From positions 186,001 to 250,000 of the forward strand of contig MCGE01000026.1 of NCBI GenBank assembly GCA_002105175.1: DNA of 64,000 nucleotides, read 5' to 3'. Numbering within the stretch: the first letter of the stretch is position 1; every line of letters begins with the position of its first letter. This stretch comes from Absidia repens. Lineage: Eukaryota > Mucoromycota > Mucoromycetes > Mucorales > Cunninghamellaceae. This document shows, in pieces, positions 38,338-48,730 of the stretch. A program made the position numbers and the translations under genes. The notes beneath the pieces were generated by a model, which had not been told where the DNA came from, made no database searches, and saw nothing but the letters and a program-made list of their open reading frames with translations.

Positions 38338-38589
38338 TTCGAACTCTCCTCCCCTCATCCCCAATTTTTTTTAGACATAATCATATTGTATAGTTAGCTA
38401 CATTTTTGAAATCATTATCAATAAAATCATATCTATCTCATGTATAATTTATACGCTGTTAGAAAATGGTGGAATCGGGAATTAGGAGATGGTGGGAAAA
38501 AAAGCGAGGGTGAAGAGCGGTGAGCATGTTGTTGGATGGTACTAAAGTGTGAGAGTAGACAAAACACATTCAATGGCATGTGGCGGTAT

Positions 38590-38736
38590 TGACAATAAAT
38601 CCTGAACCAAAAGGCATTACTCCCCATGATACAAGACTAACAATTAAAGAAATTACAGGAGCTAATAAGAATAAAGCTTTATTTGAATGAGCTGGAAGTA
38701 CAGATTCTTTAACAAATAGTTTTAATGTATCTGACA
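38590..38736 (-). other. Nuclear insertion of mitochondrial DNA (nad1 fragment)
   Basis: On the minus strand one frame reads SDTLKLFVKESVLPAHSNKA, LFLLAPVISLIVSLVSWGVM, PFGSGFIVN. This is NADH dehydrogenase subunit 1, a mitochondrially encoded membrane protein. The stretch covers only about 50 codons with no start, is richer in A/T-ending codons than the flanking genes, and is bounded by ordinary nuclear sequence, so it is best explained as a NUMT rather than a gene. Edges are approximate. Confidence 0.8.
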
Positions 38737-38827
38737 TCACTACAATTGTCCTCAACGGATGGCCGTGAATGGAACAAGCTGTGTGAGCTATCATCGAGAT
38801 GAAGGTATGTGAATACGAAACGCTCAC

Positions 38828-38829
<2 letters not shown>

Positions 38830-38865
<36 letters not shown>
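38830..38865. repeat. (GT)n microsatellite
   Basis: About 18 GT units in the IPI1 / UBX intergenic region, next to the mitochondrial insertion. Confidence 0.9.
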
Positions 38866-38866
<1 letters not shown>

Positions 38867-39131
38867 CAGTGAAATACATAGAAACACTTCAAGGTTTTAT
38901 TAACACAACATAAAAATAAATGACACTATGTATCACTACTACTGACCGATTCATGTATAATATAACTCTAATGACTGTGGTACAATCAAGGATCTTCGAC
39001 AATAAAAAACAAAACAAACAAAACAAACAAGAGGCAAAGTATCAGCTTTTATCTTTATTGACATTGTTTCCAAAAACTAAACATAAACAATAGAGATGAT
39101 AAAAAATAACAACGAACTAACTAAGACTAAT

Positions 39132-39353
39132 CTATTCTTGATTGACCGAGTTTCCATTGTAAGTTCTTTTCCGATCGTCATCATCATGTTGATCTGGTTG
39201 TCGGAAAGTATTGATGCCATGGATTTGCCTAATAAAATGCAACACCGAAAAAAAAACAAAAAAAAAAACGTGAGTCATGTATTTTCAGGTTTTGTTATGT
39301 TGATCCGTGTCTCTTTTTTTTTCACGTGGTTACCTTGATGCAGAAGGAGAGGA

Positions 39354-39390
<37 letters not shown>

Positions 39391-41267
39391 GCCTGAGGTC
39401 CTCCTAAACGATGACCATCGGATCCCGTGACAGCCACAGGAGCAACGGAATTGAAGATTCCACCTAAAGCACCGGTCATCGACGCGCCTACACCGCTCAG
39501 CGTATTGAAGACCATGCCGCCAGCAGAATAAACGTAATCGGCGACCATGCCACCGTAACCGGAAGGAGTTTCATAAGCAGACGCAACGTTTTTGATAGGC
39601 TTCATGATGATGGTGCCACTAGGTATAAGTTCCAACGTTCGTAGTGTCTTCGCTTCATCGCCCGCGCTGAATTGTCGTGTTGGGAACTGCGCTAAAAGTT
39701 TGTAAGGTTGGTCCCCGTCTGTTCGATTTTCGTCAATCCATGTTCGCACTTCCCCCAATGTGTTTTCCGCTGCATTGAAAAATAAAGCGAGATAGAGAGA
39801 GAAAAAGTGAGTTGAGTTTCACTGTTTGTTTTTTCAAAATTCCGAGAATGATGCTCGAGTCGTTTTTGCTTACCATTAAACGAATGTCGCATGTTTGCCC
39901 CATCACCTTGACGAATATTCAAGTTACATACATCGTATTGTCTAAAAAAAAGGGTTGGGGGATTAGTAGGCAGGCCTGCATGGTCAAATTTTAGAAAATC
40001 AGATATTCTTTACTTGCCTTGTATCCTTCTGCTTTTGTTGTTGTTGTGATAGAGATGACGAGGGAGTTGCTGATGCTGATGCTGATGCTGATGCTGATGA
40101 GGATTGTTGTAAACGTCGTTGTCTTTCCGCCATTTTTTCTTCCCGGTCCCTTGCGATTTGTTCCTTCACTTTTCGTCGATGTTCTTCATCAGCTTGCTTT
40201 TCTTTTTTGATTTTGGCGAAATAAAGCTTGTTTTGTTGATCTTGCAGTTGTTGTTGTGTTAATTGTGCCTCTTTCCCATCTTGCCGTCGTTTGATTTCAC
40301 GCTGTTTTTCGTTCTATCATGCAAAAAGAAGAAGAAATGAATATCACGTTTTTCTAACTTTTTCCCTGGCATATACCTTTTTTTCGATTTCATCCCGCTT
40401 GGCACGCGCTTCTTCCATTTGTCGTTTTAATCTAGCATTATTAGATGTATAGAAGATCAGTATATATAGATATGTATCTATAAGAAATCACAGAGTATGC
40501 TACTATTTCAATTTTACCTTGCTTTTTTATCCAAGTCGCTTGGCGTTTCTGTGGGCTGTTCATTGCTCTGCGATGTGCCCTGATCATTGGTGGTGTTAGC
40601 TGTCGAATTGGCATCACCCGCAGGGGCAGGGGCCGGGATATAATTGGAGGTTTCAGTTGATGCTGCCACTGTTGACGATGATGCCGGTTCTGTATTAGCA
40701 TCAGATGATGATGGAATAAGTCGATCTGCCTTGTCAATGAATTCTTGTTCAGTCGTAGTTTCAATCGCAAAGTCCTTGATCACGCCTTGCTTGATAAAAT
40801 AGACCATTGGCACACGCTGAATAGGATCTAAGAAGACAGAAAAATTGGTCAAAAACAAAAAGAAGACAATTTACTATGACCATTCAAAAGAAATATTCTA
40901 CTTACAATACTGGCCAAACATTTGAGCGTTTTCGGATTGCCGGTTCAGCTTGATGGAGACATGTTTTCGCAACAGAGTTTGCACCTATGACAAGACAAAA
41001 TTAGAGAATCAGTTACGATGAATTCAGTAAGTAGCGTTATACCATACCTTGGTGTTGGTAAGAAGTTCGTCTAATTGGGCAGATGTTCCAGAATCGTCTA
41101 ATAAATGCAGGTGAATTTGCATCAAAAGTCAGTCAGTAAAAGCGAGACAGAATAAAATACAGACGTTCATCCTTACCATGAATAAATACAACAAAAAGAC
41201 AGTTTTTAGTATTAACCAGCTGAACAGCTTCGTTTATTGAACCTTCAAACCAAACGTTTGACGTCAT
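39132..41267 (-). CDS. UBX-domain protein, UBXN4-like
   Basis: Probable adaptor for the Cdc48/p97 ATPase in ubiquitin-dependent (ER-associated) degradation. Exons: 41267-41177, 41097-41048, 40984-40906, 40827-40518, 40431-40377, 40313-40018, 39941-39874, 39769-39334, 39228-39132; 493 residues. Residues 1-110 form a thioredoxin-like domain as in UBXN4 (WFEGSINEAVQLV, NCLFVVFIHDDSGTS, QRVPMVYFIKQG). A Ser/Thr/Pro linker and a long charged coiled coil (RLKRQMEEARAKRDEIEKK; EEHRRKVKEQIAREREEKMA) precede the UBX fold (CNLNIRQGDGANMRHSFNAE; LAQFPTRQF; TLELIPSGTIIM). The intron at 40017-39942 starts with GC rather than GT (AG/GCAAGT). No clear membrane helix is seen, so ER anchoring is uncertain. 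Divergent from the AGC kinase. Confidence 0.88.
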
Positions 41268-41755
41268 AGAGAAGAAGAAAATAGCAAGCAGAAAAGAAAA
41301 AGGAAAACGACAAAATTCGAAAAATGTGTAAAAAGGGTGTCGGCCTTTGAAACATTCAGGATGATTGGATGGTTGAACTCTGTCATTGTTCCTTCGCCTC
41401 CTTGACGATATGTATAGAATACATACAATCTTAATCTGTAAGAATATATTTATATTAAATTCACTACCAAGAAATACATCCCTTTTTTCATGGTCGTTTT
41501 TATTGTATCACTTCTGTCCACAAACCAGCCTCTTCCATACAACACATCAGTTCCTTTCCTCCTTTTTTTAATCACCGCACTTGCCACTTTTTTAAAGATT
41601 TTTTTTTGTCTTCTCCTTTTTTTTTTTTTGTTCTTTCTCTCTCTTTCTATACCCTTTATTTTTATATGATACAATTGTTTTCTATTCCTCATTTAATATA
41701 CTGATATCACTATTTGCTTATATTTATACACCTTTTACACCTTAATATATATCAT
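41268..41755. promoter_or_regulatory. Divergent UBX protein / AGC kinase promoter
   Basis: About 490 bases between the start codons. Pyrimidine-rich on the plus strand (41568-41660). No specific site recognised. Confidence 0.4.
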
Positions 41756-43983
41756 ATGGCCTTTTCCCCTACTTCAATGTCTACGAAGAACTCCTCAGAT
41801 ACTGAAGTGGCTTCCGTCATCACAGCCCCACCACCTTCTTATAATTCCACAACTCAACTACACTCTCGAATAAAATCGTTCTTCAGCCCTACAGCAACAC
41901 CTTCCCCTCCTTCCTCGTTCACTGTCCCTGATGACTTTGATCTTACGAACCAGAAAGGCTTCAAGAGCAATTCCTGGTTTACGCCGGCTCATTTAAACAC
42001 TCAAAAAGGCATCCGGCGTGTGGCTTCCGCTCCTAATGCCAACAAATTGTTATTCAAGCAACAACAACAACATGCCCCTCCACCACCGACAACTAATGGC
42101 GCCCATAGTTTGTATCATCATTCCAGCAAAGAAGTCATTGGTTCCATGCCAGCCTTTGGTTCACCACTACATCAACAGCATCCCCAACGAAAAGCGTTCC
42201 GACGAACCTATTCTTCAGCAAGTATCAAGGTGAAGCAACTTCAAGTAGGTCCCTCAAGTTTTGTGAAAATACGTATGCTTGGTAAAGGTGATGTTGGTAG
42301 GGTCATGTTGGTGAAACAAAAGAACACTGACAAGCTGTTCGCAATGAAAGGTAAAAAAGAAATCCATCATATGCAGTGTGTTATTATGTACGTATTTAAT
42401 AGTCCACGTTACTCAAAATCAAAAACTTTTTTTTACATAGTGCTGTCCAAAAAAAACATGATTAAACGCAACAAAGTCAAACGTGCCCTTGCTGAACAAG
42501 AAATCTTGGCCACTTCCAATCATCCATTTATTGTCACTTTGTATCATTCCTTTCAGAGTCAAGATTATTTGTATTTTGTCATGGAATACTGTGTGGGTGG
42601 CGAATTCTTCAGAGGTAAGAACAATCAATGGATACTATCTTGAAATATTGTTATTGATAATCCTTTATTTCTACATATCTGTAGCTTTACAATTACGACC
42701 TGGAAAATGCCTGAATGAAGAAGGGGCTCAATTCTATGCAGCTGAAGTTATCGCGGCATTAGAATATCTTCATTTACATGGATTCATTTATCGTGATCTT
42801 AAACCAGAAAGTATGGAAAAAAAAGAGAGATCAGCCACTGTTTGTTGTTGTTGCTCACCTCTTCCTTATACATGACTTAGATATCTTATTGCATCAAAGT
42901 GGCCATATCATGTTGACCGATTTTGATCTTAGCAAAGGTTCTACTCCTCCTGGCGATCCTGGTGTGGTCAAATCTACTTCTCCCAATTTAGTAAGTAATG
43001 ATACCTATCTCATTAATGAAAAGAATCTTCTTATTAACTGACCCCCACGTCTCTTCGTTTTATAATGATATTGTATTTATTTTAGCCTCCTTCCATTGAC
43101 ACTAAATGTTGTGTCAATAATCTGCGGACAAATAGCTTTGTTGGAACCGAAGGTAAGGCACAGTAACTGCGCTCAGATTAACCCTTCCCCCTCCTTCCCC
43201 CAAAAAAAGAAATAGAATTAAGGAGTGATAAATTGATTTATTTTGTCATAGAATATATTGCACCAGAAGTGATCAAAGGGTGTGGTCATACAAGCTCGGT
43301 AGATTGGTGGACATTAGGGATATTGATTTACGAAATGCTGGTAGGTCAAGAAGAACATGATGATGATGAAATCTAAATGACTGTTACTCAAAACCTCCTC
43401 CTTGATTTTTTTTTTTACTAGTATGGTACAACGCCCTTCAAAGGCTCCAATCGAAGTGAAACATTTAGTCGTGTTTTACATTGCGATGCGATGTTCAGTT
43501 ATCAACCTGCTCCTTATCAACAACGTACTCCATCATCGGCATGTAAAGGTTTGATTCGACGATTACTACACAAGGACGAAGGGCGACGATTGGGATCTCG
43601 TGCAGGAGCTTCTGATATCAAGGCTCATCCATTCTTCAAAACGGTCAACTTTGCTCTTTTACGGCACCAAGTTCCACCCATTGTCCCTCTGATTCAAATG
43701 CCAAACGGTATCGACGCCCTTAACTTCCGAAAAATGCTACCTGAAAGCATCAGTTTAGATTTGGAGACGGATATTCATGTTGACAGAACGGTGACGAACC
43801 CATCAGCTCTCATCGGCACCAACAACAATACCAACCCTTTCGAAAAATTCAATTCAAGTAAGTTTTATTCACTCCTCTTTGATTTCTCTTATCTTGCCAT
43901 GATCATCTAATTGATTCTTTTCTTTTTTTACAGTGACATTATATCATGAAGGCGATTCCGACTCTGAATGCGATCAATCTTAG
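41756..43983 (+). CDS. AGC serine/threonine kinase, NRC-2/KIN82 (flippase kinase) type
   Basis: Fungal AGC kinases of this type phosphorylate lipid flippases and control polar growth. Exons: 41756-42350, 42441-42614, 42685-42810, 42881-42990, 43086-43152, 43252-43340, 43422-43857, 43934-43983; 548 residues. The N-terminal ~165 residues are Ser/Pro-rich and disordered. Kinase landmarks: [14 protein letters not shown] (glycine loop), AMKVLSK (catalytic Lys about 198), [33 protein letters not shown], then a ~35-residue activation-segment insert with Cys residues, [28 protein letters not shown]. The DFD in place of DFG and the insert are typical of this subgroup and plant AGC VIII kinases. A hydrophobic motif, NPFEKFNS, is near the C terminus. 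The 5' methionine at 41714 is ignored. Confidence 0.94.
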
Positions 43984-44713
43984 ACAAATATTATTCATTA
44001 TTCTCTTGTAGTTCTTTAGATCATTTACTTCTTATTTACTTTTTACTCTTCTATTATTTTGAACCATACCCTTCCCATTCATTTTTTCCCCTCATTAGTT
44101 TAATTCTATTCCCTCTTCTCCCCTCTCAAAATGCCCTCCCCCATCCATTTGTACAAGTTTATTTTTACCTTTTTTTAGATTAATTGATCGTCTTTTATTT
44201 ATATCATTAGTTGTCCCATTCATAATAATAATAATAAAAAATACCCTTCAAAAAAATTTTTTTTTATCAAAGCCATATATATGTTTGTCCATTTTTATAT
44301 GTTTGATCGTCTATATGATATGTGGTGTATTTCTTTTCCTCTATGCCAAACCTGAATTCCATTTTTTTTTTTTTTGTCTTTATATGATACCGTGTCTAAT
44401 ATGTATGCATATATTTACAGTACAGTTACACTCGTTTCACCCCGTTTGCTTTATTTTTTCCCGTGCCTAGCCTTCTTTACCCAATCCCGTTCAATCATTT
44501 TATCACCTGTCGTAATCTTTGACTTGCTGTAGCTGACCATAAAACGATCCAAATTCAAAATAAAAGATTGTATGTGGTTCATAAAAAAAGGTACGATTTT
44601 ATTTATGATTGTGTGATAAATATATAATAATAGAGAACAAAAAAAAAAAAACCAGTACTAAGCTACACTAGACTACACTAAAAGTACACTAACTACATAA
44701 CTGCTTTGGTTCT
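43984..44713. other. Convergent intergenic region
   Basis: 3' regions of the kinase (+) and the hydrolase (-). On the minus strand past the hydrolase stop is a TAGTTAGTGTAC ... TTTTAGTGTAGTCTAGTGTA tract (44656-44698). No gene seen. Confidence 0.4.
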
Positions 44714-46040
44714 TCATTCCTTCAGAAAGCTACCAATCAGTTGCAGGGCCTGGCGGTATTGAGGAGTATCAGGTACGGTCGAAGTTACAAAGCCATGAAT
44801 TGCACCAATCACACGGACAGCGCATGAGTCCACACCAACGGCAGTCAAACGCCGGGCATATTCTTCACCTTCGTCACAGAGGACATCACATTCAGCGGTC
44901 AATGTAAGGCATCTGGGAAGTCCTTTCAATTCGTCATCCGTGGCCACCAGGGGAGCAGCATTGATTTGTTCAGGGCCATAAATCCAATGTCCATTCACTT
45001 GACGTTTATGCTCATCGCCATAATAGTGGGTCGCAAAGTATCGCATATCTTCCTTGGAGAGAGTGTAGTCACCATTGCCATAGTCCTTGAACGATTCATT
45101 ATCGTGACGAATGTAGGCGGTGGAGGGGTAAATCAGAATTTGTCCGTGCACCACATCACCATGTCCACGTTGTTTCAATAAAACTAAGTGACAACAAAAG
45201 AGTCAGTACATATATATATCAAATCAAATGTCACCAAAATGGTTAGTCAATGCAGTTTTTTTTGTTTTTTTTTTTTTACTTGATGTCACGGCTGTCATAT
45301 TACCACCTACAAATCAAAATAAATGCGTGAGAATCCGTTACTAAAAAAGTTGAGTCACCTCACAAGTCCCACTCTCATTTTACCAGCAGAGTCACCAAAT
45401 ACAGTTAGCTTTGAGGGATCGACATTGAGAGAGACAGCGTTTTCGTGGACCCACAGAATAGACGAGTAGCACTCTTCAATTGCCACAGGATGTCGGACTT
45501 CAGGACTCAGGGTGTATTCCACGTAGACAACCGCAATATGCGCTTTGACAACGACCTATACAAGGAGCAGAGTCAGCTAATGATCGATACTGGACCTTGC
45601 AAAGTAAAATCCCCCCCCCTCCCTCACTTACGTCCTTGATAAACTTTTCTGTACTTCTGAGCGATCCAAACATCCATCCTCCGCCATGTCTAAAAAAAAA
45701 AAGGTATATATGAATGAGCGCCATGAGCTTCTTTCTTTTTGAGTGTCCACTGCCCCCTCCTCCCCACTTACAGGTACACAGCCACAGGAAGGATTTCGTT
45801 TTCACTGCCCACAGGCCTCAAAATAGTCAACTTGATATTACCGGTTCCATTGTCAGCAGTGGTAGGAATCACTTTTTCTACGATAGGCGCCACTTGTTTA
45901 ATAGCTTGAGGGGTAGCCGCTAAGCGTTGGTCGATGAGTTCACGTAGTTGAACCACAGGAACAGAAGAGATACTAATACCGCTTGCTTTCATGGCATCCA
46001 TGGATGCGCGATAGACTGGATGAGCAGGAGAAGGAGGCAT
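44714..46040 (-). CDS. Alpha/beta hydrolase (hormone-sensitive-lipase-like esterase)
   Basis: Carboxylesterase or lipase of the HSL group, substrate unknown. Exons: 46040-45772, 45689-45632, 45555-45384, 45306-45280 (27 bases), 45183-44714; 331 residues, usual for the family. Motifs: YLHGGGWMFGS (oxyanion hole, about 90-100), YTLSPEVRHPVAIEECY, VFGDSAGGNMTAV (nucleophile Ser about 165, completed across an intron), LTLTAECDVLCDEGEEYA (Asp of the triad) and GAIHGFV (His). No signal peptide or membrane helix is seen, so it is probably cytosolic. It is convergent with the kinase gene and followed upstream by the long repeat-containing region. Confidence 0.93.
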
Positions 46041-46327
46041 ATTAGTTGAAATAAAGAAAATAAAAAATCGAATAGATAAAAAAAAAAAAAGGAAGGCGGG
46101 GGGGGGAGGGGAGCATAAATAAGGACAAAATATCATTGAAACCCAGCTCAGCGGGAAATATTGACGCCGAGATAACCGAGTTCTTTTTTTGTGCCTTTGC
46201 CGCTTGTGTCATCATTTGGAGCGGCATCATTTTATCCACCCATTATCTTGCCATATCTCAAATTGAAACATTTCAAATAATCGCTAATATGTATATATAT
46301 ATATATATAAACATCATCATTGAGGAC

Positions 46328-46358
<31 letters not shown>

Positions 46359-47154
46359 TATATATATATACATTTCGCGTTGGGTAGAGGGAGAGGTTGA
46401 GATGGGAGGTCTCTGCCTTGAGCTCCGTATATGAGAAAAGAGGATTTTACAGTCTACTGTGCTGTACAGTACTGTATGTAGAATACCCACAGTACTGCGG
46501 TATTAAATTGACGTGGTCCTAGTACGAGCTTAGTATTCGTTATTAGAAAAAGGAACCTGTCATAAGGAAGCTAGTTCCACCAACAAGTCTAATACGATAT
46601 TTCTCATCCACTACTTTGAATTCTGCTCATATACAAGCTTTTGTTATACAATCACATGGACTGTATCGTACAGTGTGGATATGATAGGACCATTTGACAA
46701 TACAAAAGAAACGTATGAGAGACAAAGAAGCAGCAAAAAAAAAACAAGAAATATTTTATTAAAATGTAGATATAAATTATGGCAATTACACTAAACTAGA
46801 ACCATAACGCATATGACGCGCGTAGAGGTGTATGTGCGTGAGGGAAGAGGGGAGGGTGGAAATATAGTGTTATGGAATAATATAAAGACACATAGCATAA
46901 GATAATCATTGGGGGGAACCTATTCTATGGTGAATGGCGAACTATTCCAAAATGAACAGGGGAGGGGTAAACTAAACTAGGCAGAGTCATTCCGTACTGT
47001 TTGCAACGATAGAAAATAAATCAAGAGAAGTAAATATCCATAATTCCGATGTCAAATGGCGGTTTTTTCTGTAGTGATAGTAGAACCACCATGTTGATGT
47101 AGCTGAATGGCTTAAACCAAATCCACAAGAATGGGGAAAAAGGAAAAAAGAAGA
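46041..47154. other. Intergenic with microsatellites and a repeat fragment
   Basis: Contains (TA)n at 46290-46309, (AAT)n at about 46330-46358 and a further (AT)n at 46358-46371, a partly palindromic CTGTGCTGTACAGTACTGTA tract near 46457-46478, and a minus-strand fragment near 46745-46795 resembling the 3' module of the dispersed repeat (CTAGTTTAGTGTAA ... AATAAAATATTTC). No gene seen. Confidence 0.45.
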
Positions 47155-48195
47155 TTCAAATCCCGCCCACGTGAATATTTACTTTTATTTTTCCGCTCTT
47201 TACTTTCGCTGCGCTTCTTTTTCGTTCTTTAATTCTTCACAATTGTGGCTCCTATGAGATTACTGTGGACTTGGATTAATGTCAGGACTAGTCTAGAAGA
47301 GTTTTTAGAACAGGGATTACAAGATGCATGGGGAACCCTTTCATTTTGGATCAGGGATCTGAGGACACCATTAGTTGGCTTTTTGAAGCATACATCAGCT
47401 TAATTTAGTGTTAATTTGTCCATAGTTTGTATCTATATTTGAATAAAATATGTCTCTTTTTACCTTCTTCAATGAAAAATATCCCATTCATCTCTTTTCA
47501 TATCTTTCACACGAGATCCCTTTTTTACTATCATCACTCCCTTTTGATTAGTGTTGACAATCGTTGTGCGTCAATAATAATTGTCCCATTAATCTTTCTC
47601 ACGTCTTGTACATTATATTAGCTCCTGTTCAACAAATGTACTTTTTGGATTTGTATTAACCATTATCCAAATCTGGCACTAGTTTCTCTCACATTACCTC
47701 CATTAGATCCCTTGTCATAATGAACCTTCCACCTTTAGTTTACTGTATATCATTATGTTTCAATAAAACATATCTCTTTATCTCTCATATTTTGGCCCAT
47801 TAGATAATGAGAAATATAGCCATGGTAACTTTTTTATTAGTGTCTTGTCAGATATCTATTTACTATTTCACTCCCCATGACCACTTTACACTGGAGAACT
47901 AACAAAAGGCTTACGCTGCTACGCCACTCAATATCGAAGGTGGACCTAATGGTGCTAAATCCAATATATCAATTAAAAAACCTAGACCAAGTCATGGATG
48001 TAGCCGCTGATGTACTGTAGAGCATTCCCCCCTCCCTCCGTTCCTCCATCATTTATGCTAAATACAAACAGATAGTCTTTCCGCCGCTATAATCCAATAT
48101 CGTGCTGCCAGTGTAGCCCCCACCAGACTGGTTATATTATATATATTCAGCTTGTTATTTTCTTTTTTATTTTAGTTTATTTTATATGTGAAATA
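47155..48195 (+). repeat. Dispersed repeat family, copy C
   Basis: Begins TTCAAATCCCGCCCACGTGA (CACGTG 47168-47173), then a pyrimidine tract, CACAATTGTGGCTCCTATGA, GTCAGGACTAG, GCATGGGGAACCCTTTCATT, TTAATTTAGTGTTAATT and TTGAATAAAATATGTC. Further downstream come CCCATTCATCTC ... GATCCCTTTTTTAC and TTCAATAAAACATATC modules, and a far end with CACCAGACTGGTT ... TTCAGCTTG as in copies A and D. Longest copy seen, about 1 kb. Confidence 0.75.
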
Positions 48196-48730
48196 CTTCG
48201 AAGGTGTATCCAGAGTCATGTTCTCTAGGTCGTGTGAATATACGAAAAACTGCAATACTGAAATGTGTCGTTTACTTTCTTGTTGAGCTACACCATATCA
48301 ATACAAATAACATGAAACTCTTAATCTATTGATGTGGGATATTAGAAGTTCACAAGCACTGTTCCATAAAATGATACTAGAGAATATTGGTATTATATTT
48401 CTTACTGCGTCTCAGTTTCTTTGTGTGCAGTCGGAATTTGTTCCAATCATTCTTCCCACATTTGAAAAAAGCAAAACAAAAAAGCGTCACTCTCTAGTAA
48501 GGCAGTTCTTTTTTCTCTGTGGTCTTTTATAAGGGCTGCGATTACTGAAATAGCTTATTTTAGAGGGTGCAAGTAGAATTCATGCACGACCAATGTGCCT
48601 AATCGGGCTGACTGGTAGAAGACGCTGGAAATTTAGATTCGAACTCAGCCGAGTTAGACTTCTCTCGAAAACTTTTCGCTTTTTCTTTTTTTCTTTTTCT
48701 TCACGATCAATCAATTTTTTTATTTTGAAT
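48196..48730. other. Intergenic upstream of TTLL12
   Basis: AT-rich. A 67-codon frame at 48329-48532 shows no recognisable family. T-rich tract precedes the TTLL12 start. No gene supported. Confidence 0.4.

Noticed and set aside
38570..38887. Treating the NAD1-like frame as a real nuclear gene
   Set aside because: Only an internal part of NAD1 is present; the rest of the frame is a microsatellite and unrelated sequence.
48620..48665. T-loop-like sequence AGATTCGAACTCAGCC suggesting a tRNA
   Set aside because: The flanking bases cannot form the T stem, and no A box or acceptor stem was found on either strand.
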